In this document: positions 47,137 through 47,866 of the stretch, one piece after another | How the letters are laid out: each line of letters starts with the position of its first letter | How positions within the stretch are numbered: position 1 is the stretch's first letter | Origin: Bacillota bacterium | GTDB lineage: Bacteria; Bacillota; Bacilli; Paenibacillales; Paenibacillaceae | Direction of reading: 5' to 3' | DNA: 47,866 bases | NCBI GenBank assembly: GCA_023433615.1 | Contig: JAEZCJ010000190.1 | Coordinates: 1-47,866, forward strand | Program-made: the position numbers and the translations under genes | Notes under the pieces: model-generated | The model's input: only the letters and a program-made list of their open reading frames with translations | What the model was told of the DNA's origin: nothing | Databases searched by the model: none

Positions 47137-47646
47137 TCAGCGAACGTATGTTCCCGTAAGTTCGCCGTAAATGCCCTCGATTCGGGCGGACAGCGTAGAC
47201 AGCTGGTGCACAAGCGCGCCTACCTTCGCTTTATGCTCATTCGTGTAATCCGCATACTGCCTGGATTCATGCTGCTTCAGATGCTCCATCAGCTGATACA
47301 GACCGTCCGTATGGCGTGAGATCTCCGTAAGCTCGGCCTCCAGCGCGATTATCGCGGCACGCAGGTCCGTCCTTCCGAATGTACGATGCAGCGCGCGGTT
47401 GAAGGCATGCGGTTCCGTGTAACCGTGTATGCGTTCGGCCTGTTCCAGCCGGCGATTGTAATCGGCCGGCGTTCCTTGAACGGTCCGCAGATATTGAACG
47501 ACGAGACGCGTCATTCCGATCGCGCGCTGCCGCTCGGTCGCGAGCAATTCCTCGAGCTCTTGCAGCCTTGCCTCCGTATTCGCGAATCGATATTCCAGAG
47601 TCGCAGTCTTGTCCCAAGCCGCTCTCTTCTGTGCCTCATCTCTCAT
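47137..47646 (-). CDS. Coiled-coil hypothetical protein under a c-di-GMP riboswitch
   Basis: 169 aa, mostly helical, rich in Glu, Arg, Gln and Leu (TLEYRFANTEARLQELEELLATERQRAIG; ELTEISRHTDGLYQLMEHLKQHE), with no signal peptide or membrane helix. No family recognised. The ATG at 47646 overlaps the stop of a 15-codon upstream frame (ATGA), and the purine-rich GGAGGGAG is about 24 bases upstream, too far for direct use. The leader carries a c-di-GMP-I aptamer, so the protein is probably part of a c-di-GMP-controlled process such as adhesion, motility or matrix production. Confidence 0.72.
   Translation of the reverse strand: MRDEAQKRAAWDKTATLEYRFANTEARLQELEELLATERQRAIGMTRLVVQYLRTVQGTPADYNRRLEQAERIHGYTEPHAFNRALHRTFGRTDLRAAIIALEAELTEISRHTDGLYQLMEHLKQHESRQYADYTNEHKAKVGALVHQLSTLSARIEGIYGELTGTYVR
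47141..47154. promoter_or_regulatory. LexA (SOS) box
   Basis: CGAACGTATGTTCC is a perfect match to the Bacillus LexA consensus CGAACRNRYGTTYC. It overlaps the stop codon of the coiled-coil gene and lies 73 bp upstream of the small gene at 46814. A reverse-strand TATAGT (47107-47112) with weak AAGTTG at 17 bp could be the promoter. Confidence 0.65.
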
Positions 47647-47690
47647 CGCTTGTTCAGAAGCCCGTCCCAGGCTCCCTCCGCCTCCCTCAT
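47643..47690 (-). other. Possible 15-codon leader frame coupled to the coiled-coil gene
   Basis: ATG at 47690 to TGA at 47643 (MREAEGAWDGLLNKR). Its stop overlaps the start of the coiled-coil gene. It has no Shine-Dalgarno of its own, but it contains GAGGGAGGCGGAGGGAG, so it may be a coupling device or simply chance. Confidence 0.3.
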
Positions 47691-47741
47691 GATGGTAGTC
47701 TGAATCTTGCCTGCGGTGCAGAAGGTTCGGTAAATGATACA

Positions 47742-47765
47742 GCCCCCATACGGCTGCATGGGGGC
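47742..47765 (-). terminator. Hairpin between the c-di-GMP aptamer and the coiled-coil gene
   Basis: GCCCCCAT-8 nt-ATGGGGGC perfect 8-bp stem placed 15 nt after the aptamer, the position of an expression platform. No T-run follows, so it may act on something other than intrinsic termination. Confidence 0.5.
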
Positions 47766-47780
47766 ATGGATTGTATACGC

Positions 47781-47860
47781 CTCCGGCAACCCGGCTATCA
47801 TCGCTTGCGCATTAGACCCGTGGCTTTGCGTCCCTACCTTTCGATAGGTTTGCCTTTATC
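47781..47860 (-). promoter_or_regulatory. Cyclic-di-GMP-I (GEMM-I) riboswitch aptamer
   Basis: Reverse strand. The conserved GGCAAACC (47847-47854) is followed by the P2 stem CCTATC-GAAA-GGTAGG with its GNRA tetraloop, then GGGACGCAAAGCC (47822-47834), then the P3 side CGGGTCTAA...TAGCCGGGTTGCCGG that forms the tetraloop receptor. This matches the Vibrio Vc2-type consensus element by element. The 5' strand of P1 runs to within a few bases of the window end. It controls the coiled-coil gene at 47137. Confidence 0.92.
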
Positions 47861-47866
47861 GAACTC

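Noticed and set aside
47742..47765. Definite intrinsic terminator for the riboswitch
   Set aside because: The stem is good but no T-run follows on the transcribed strand, so only a hairpin is claimed.

Overview
The window looks like a chromosomal segment of a GC-rich, endospore-forming Firmicute of the Paenibacillaceae (Paenibacillus/Cohnella-like). The evidence is the sporulation and germination set (cwlJ-gerQ, an alpha/beta-type SASP with a sigma-G-like promoter, a YfhP-like protein), a tryptophan T-box, B. subtilis-type Zur, Fur, Fnr, CcpA and LexA sites, and several B. subtilis Y-gene homologues (YebE, YkuK, YdjO, YvyF, YcgR/YcgQ types). No rRNA, tRNA, transposase, phage gene or CRISPR array was seen. 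Most of the window is ordinary, tightly packed core and accessory chromosome.

Layout. 1-285: tandem 51-bp repeats. 286-4403: class B PBP, membrane transglutaminase-like protein, small membrane protein. 4559-8688: MFS exporter, toprim protein, AEC permease, SCO1 and ctaB (cytochrome oxidase assembly). 9174-13600: cwlJ-gerQ, YfhP-like protein, SASP, trpS with its T-box. 13701-19172: YvyF-like protein, a Zur-box-preceded two-gene permease, an MCP and a polysaccharide deacetylase. 19218-22408: LysM/3D protein, LysM/CAP protein, a Fur-box-preceded propeller protein, a YebE homologue. 22413-28843: an eight-gene block ehuB-ehuC-ehuD-ehuA-ectA-ectB-ectC-ectD that joins ectoine/hydroxyectoine uptake and synthesis. 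29237-32829: small ECF-like protein, and a GGDEF/EAL protein translationally coupled to a GT2 glycosyltransferase. 33105-37544: ParM-like actin, M23 peptidase, bactofilin, GH26 protein. 38124-40207: Fnr-box FNT channel, YkuK, YdjO. 40309-43562: GH52 beta-xylosidase and a divergent AraC regulator. 43592-46753: a HAD hydrolase, a second 51-bp array with a duplicated HAD tail behind it, DUF1904, Cof-type HAD. 46814-47866: a LexA-box small gene and a coiled-coil gene behind a c-di-GMP-I riboswitch.

The observations that standard annotation would not explain are these. Two arrays of related 51-bp repeats lie at opposite ends of the window, both in the same orientation relative to the 3' end of the gene they follow, and one of them sits between the 3' end of a HAD gene and a degenerate copy of that same 3' end. 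Two intergenic copies of a 150-162-bp element have terminal inverted repeats and an internal hairpin whose stem sequence changes while pairing is kept. A palindrome ATAC-N5-GTAT occurs twice, 22 bp apart, in the trpS leader and once at the likely ehuB start site. A 16-bp perfect palindrome fills the promoter spacer of the toprim gene. Several genes of unknown function have recognisable control sites (Fur, LexA, c-di-GMP), which gives a handle on their roles. All functional calls come from reading the sequence and from recall of protein families; no database search was run.
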